This document shows, piece by piece, positions 7,968-9,169 of a DNA stretch of 9,169 bases. The notes under the pieces are model-generated. The model saw nothing but the letters and a program-made list of their open reading frames with translations. It had not been told where the DNA came from and ran no database searches. This DNA is from Ktedonobacter sp. (GTDB lineage: Bacteria; Chloroflexota; Ktedonobacteria; Ktedonobacterales; Ktedonobacteraceae). The DNA lies in contig DMFQ01000209.1 in NCBI GenBank assembly GCA_003450555.1, forward strand, positions 1 to 9,169, given 5' to 3'. Numbering within the stretch: position 1 is the first letter of the stretch; every line of letters starts with the position of its first letter. The translations under genes and the position numbers were made by a program.

Positions 7968-9101
7968 TTACCTCCGCCTTATTCTTTCCAGGAAGTAGTC
8001 GAAGACCCACTCGGTATCCTCCGGACCAGGCGCGGCCTCTGGATGGAATTGTACCGAGAGAAAGGGATACCGAGTATGCTTCATGCCTTCATTGCTGCCA
8101 TCATTGGCGTTGACGAACCAGGGAGAAAAATCCGTTGGTAGCTCACCGACGGCAAAACCATGATTTTGTGTTGTAATATAGCAGCGCCTGGTGTCATGTA
8201 GGAGGCAGGGCTGGTTTTGGCTCCTGTGTCCAAATTTCAGTTTATAGGTATCACCGCCCGCCGCAAGTGCTAGCAATTGATGACCCAGGCAAATACCAAG
8301 CGTGGGAACTTGATATTCCAGGGCTGTCCGAATGGTTTGGATAGTCTTATCCACCATTTTCGGATTGCCAGGCCCACTGGAGATGATGATGCCATCAAAG
8401 TGCAATCTATGTGCCTGTGAAAAGAGATCATAATCCCAGGGTATGGTGAGAACTCGTACGTTTCTTGCAAGCAGGCAGCGTACCAAATTGTGCTTTGCAC
8501 CGCAGTCGATCAGCACAATCGTAGTATCCCCACTGCCCTCTTCTAGAACCTCCTCAGTTGAGATTTGCGCAACCAGGTTGTCACTATTGGGGTCATAGAA
8601 AGGAATATACTCATCAAAAACAATCTTGCCCAGCATTGTGCCATGGGTGCGAATATGTTTTGTCAATAAACGCGTATCTTTGATCTCTAAAGCGGGTATT
8701 TTTTCCTCCCTAAGCCATGTACCCAGGTTCATGCTACTCTGTACATGCGAAGGTGTATCAATATAATTCGAAACGATCAATCCGGAGACATGTATTTTAT
8801 CATCTTCCCACATTGAACGGTCTGGTATACCATAGTTACCAATGATCGGATAGGTCAAGGTCAGGATTTGACCGGCAAAGGAGGGATCGGTCAGTGATTC
8901 AGGATAACCGACCATTCCTGTGCTAAAGACAACCTCACCCGCACTCGCTCTCTCATATCCAAACGAGGTGCCTTCAAACATTGTCCCATCTTCTAAAAGC
9001 AAACTCCCCTGCACGGGTTTCAGGCATTCTCCGGCAAGAATTGCTTCATGCCTGGAACAGTCTCCGCCAGAAAAGTTGCGATCTATAACATATTGTTGCA
9101 T
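7968..9101 (-). CDS. carA: Carbamoyl-phosphate synthase small chain (glutamine amidotransferase)
   Basis: CarA hydrolyses glutamine and passes ammonia to CarB. The 377-residue protein has the small-subunit N-terminal domain (LLLEDGTMFEGTSFG, 34-48; STGMVGYPESLTDPSFAGQ, 60-78) and a C-terminal class I amidotransferase domain. The latter shows SGPGNP (242-247), the nucleophile elbow G-I-C-L-G-H-Q with Cys271, and FHPE with His353 and Glu355, so the Cys-His-Glu triad is intact. The GHRSQNQPC (291-299), TQNHGFAV (311-318) and NANDGSNEG (331-339) segments look like eukaryotic CAD rather than E. coli CarA. About 30 residues precede the usual start of the family. The ATG at 9101 is supported by AAGAGGA 6 bases upstream, whereas an internal GTG at Val30 lacks a good ribosome site. 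The start distance from the putative upstream stop (11 bases) resembles the operon's other junctions. The stop overlaps the carB ribosome-site region, so the two subunits are probably translated in a coupled way. Confidence 0.96.
   Translation of the reverse strand: MQQYVIDRNFSGGDCSRHEAILAGECLKPVQGSLLLEDGTMFEGTSFGYERASAGEVVFSTGMVGYPESLTDPSFAGQILTLTYPIIGNYGIPDRSMWEDDKIHVSGLIVSNYIDTPSHVQSSMNLGTWLREEKIPALEIKDTRLLTKHIRTHGTMLGKIVFDEYIPFYDPNSDNLVAQISTEEVLEEGSGDTTIVLIDCGAKHNLVRCLLARNVRVLTIPWDYDLFSQAHRLHFDGIIISSGPGNPKMVDKTIQTIRTALEYQVPTLGICLGHQLLALAAGGDTYKLKFGHRSQNQPCLLHDTRRCYITTQNHGFAVGELPTDFSPWFVNANDGSNEGMKHTRYPFLSVQFHPEAAPGPEDTEWVFDYFLERIRRR
7971..7975 (-). promoter_or_regulatory. Ribosome binding site for carB (decides the start)
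   Basis: GGAGG on the minus strand lies 5 bases before the GTG at 7965 and directly abuts the carA stop codon TAA (7968-7970). Together with the fit to the usual CarB N-terminus, this is why I prefer 7965 over the GTG at 8010. The 8010 start also has a GGAGG, 7 bases upstream, but that one lies in carA codons for the conserved Pro-Glu-Asp stretch and may be incidental. Confidence 0.7.
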
Positions 9102-9107
9102 GTTTCA

Positions 9108-9114
9108 TCCTCTT
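9108..9114 (-). promoter_or_regulatory. Ribosome binding site for carA
   Basis: AAGAGGA on the minus strand ends 6 bases before the ATG at 9101. It supports the upstream carA start and hence the reality of the unusual 30-residue N-terminal extension. Confidence 0.6.
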
Positions 9115-9169
9115 ACTTTGTGACTATTCGGTTCTCTCGGCTTGACTCCTCGTCGCGGCAGGCTACAAG
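9113..9169 (-). CDS. Possible C-terminal end of an upstream operon gene (unidentified, partial)
   Basis: One minus-strand frame is open from the window edge for 18 codons and ends with TAA 11 bases before carA; its last residues read S-S-R-E-N-R-I-V-T-K. The spacing, with the stop codon overlapping the carA ribosome site, resembles the other junctions of the operon. A second frame is also open and stops with TGA at 9105-9107, so the frame cannot be decided from 57 bases. The residues are too few and uncharacteristic to identify. pyrB would be a natural guess from the pathway, but nothing in the sequence shows it. The stretch could equally be an untranslated leader. Confidence 0.25.
   Translation of the reverse strand, partial: LVACRDEESSRENRIVTK

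Larger units (their letters stand above)
154..9101 (-). other. Pyrimidine biosynthesis operon carA-carB-flavoprotein-pyrC-pyrE-pyrF
   Basis: Six same-strand genes follow one another with almost no spacing. The carA stop is 2 bases before the preferred carB start. There are 14 to 22 bases between carB, the flavoprotein gene and pyrC. The pyrC stop overlaps the pyrE start as ATGA, and 12 bases separate pyrE from pyrF. Each junction carries an SD-like purine run, so one transcript is the simplest reading (inference). The promoter and any regulatory leader must lie upstream of carA, mostly or wholly outside the window: the 68 bases available show no clear -35/-10 pair, PyrR-type attenuator or operator. 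pyrB and pyrD are not in the window. No clear intrinsic terminator is visible after pyrF. Confidence 0.85.

Overview
The window holds most of a de novo pyrimidine (UMP) biosynthesis operon, read entirely on the minus strand. In transcription order (right to left) it is carA, carB, a succinate dehydrogenase/fumarate reductase-family flavoprotein gene, pyrC, pyrE and pyrF. These run without interruption from 9101 to 154. Gaps between genes are 2 to 22 bases, or the genes overlap by 4 bases, and each has a recognisable Shine-Dalgarno sequence. They therefore look co-transcribed and partly translationally coupled. The last 30 codons of a GNAT-type acetyltransferase gene (plus strand) sit at the left edge and converge on pyrF across about 60 bases, in which I see no convincing terminator hairpin. 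At the right edge, 68 bases upstream of carA probably hold the end of a further upstream gene, but this is too short to identify.

The pathway is: CarA/CarB make carbamoyl phosphate; an aspartate carbamoyltransferase (pyrB, not in the window) would make carbamoyl aspartate; PyrC closes the ring to dihydroorotate; a dihydroorotate dehydrogenase (pyrD, not recognised here) would make orotate; PyrE adds phosphoribose to give OMP; PyrF decarboxylates OMP to UMP. The redox step is the one with no recognisable enzyme, and the one unexpected gene in the operon is an orphan redox flavoprotein.

The organism is a bacterium, judged by the tight polycistronic layout and SD-led starts. Base composition is intermediate. 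The Thermus-type PyrE with a CPxC tail, the long 'type 2' PyrF and the eukaryote-like CarA/CarB suggest a lineage outside Proteobacteria and classical Firmicutes. Chloroflexota is my best guess, but I cannot prove it from this window.

The points most worth a second look are: the flavoprotein embedded between carB and pyrC; a catalytic Asp-to-Glu change in PyrC; and the close resemblance of CarA/CarB (and partly PyrC) to the eukaryotic multifunctional CAD protein, whose domain order the gene order echoes. I see no mobile element, CRISPR array, RNA gene or large repeat.
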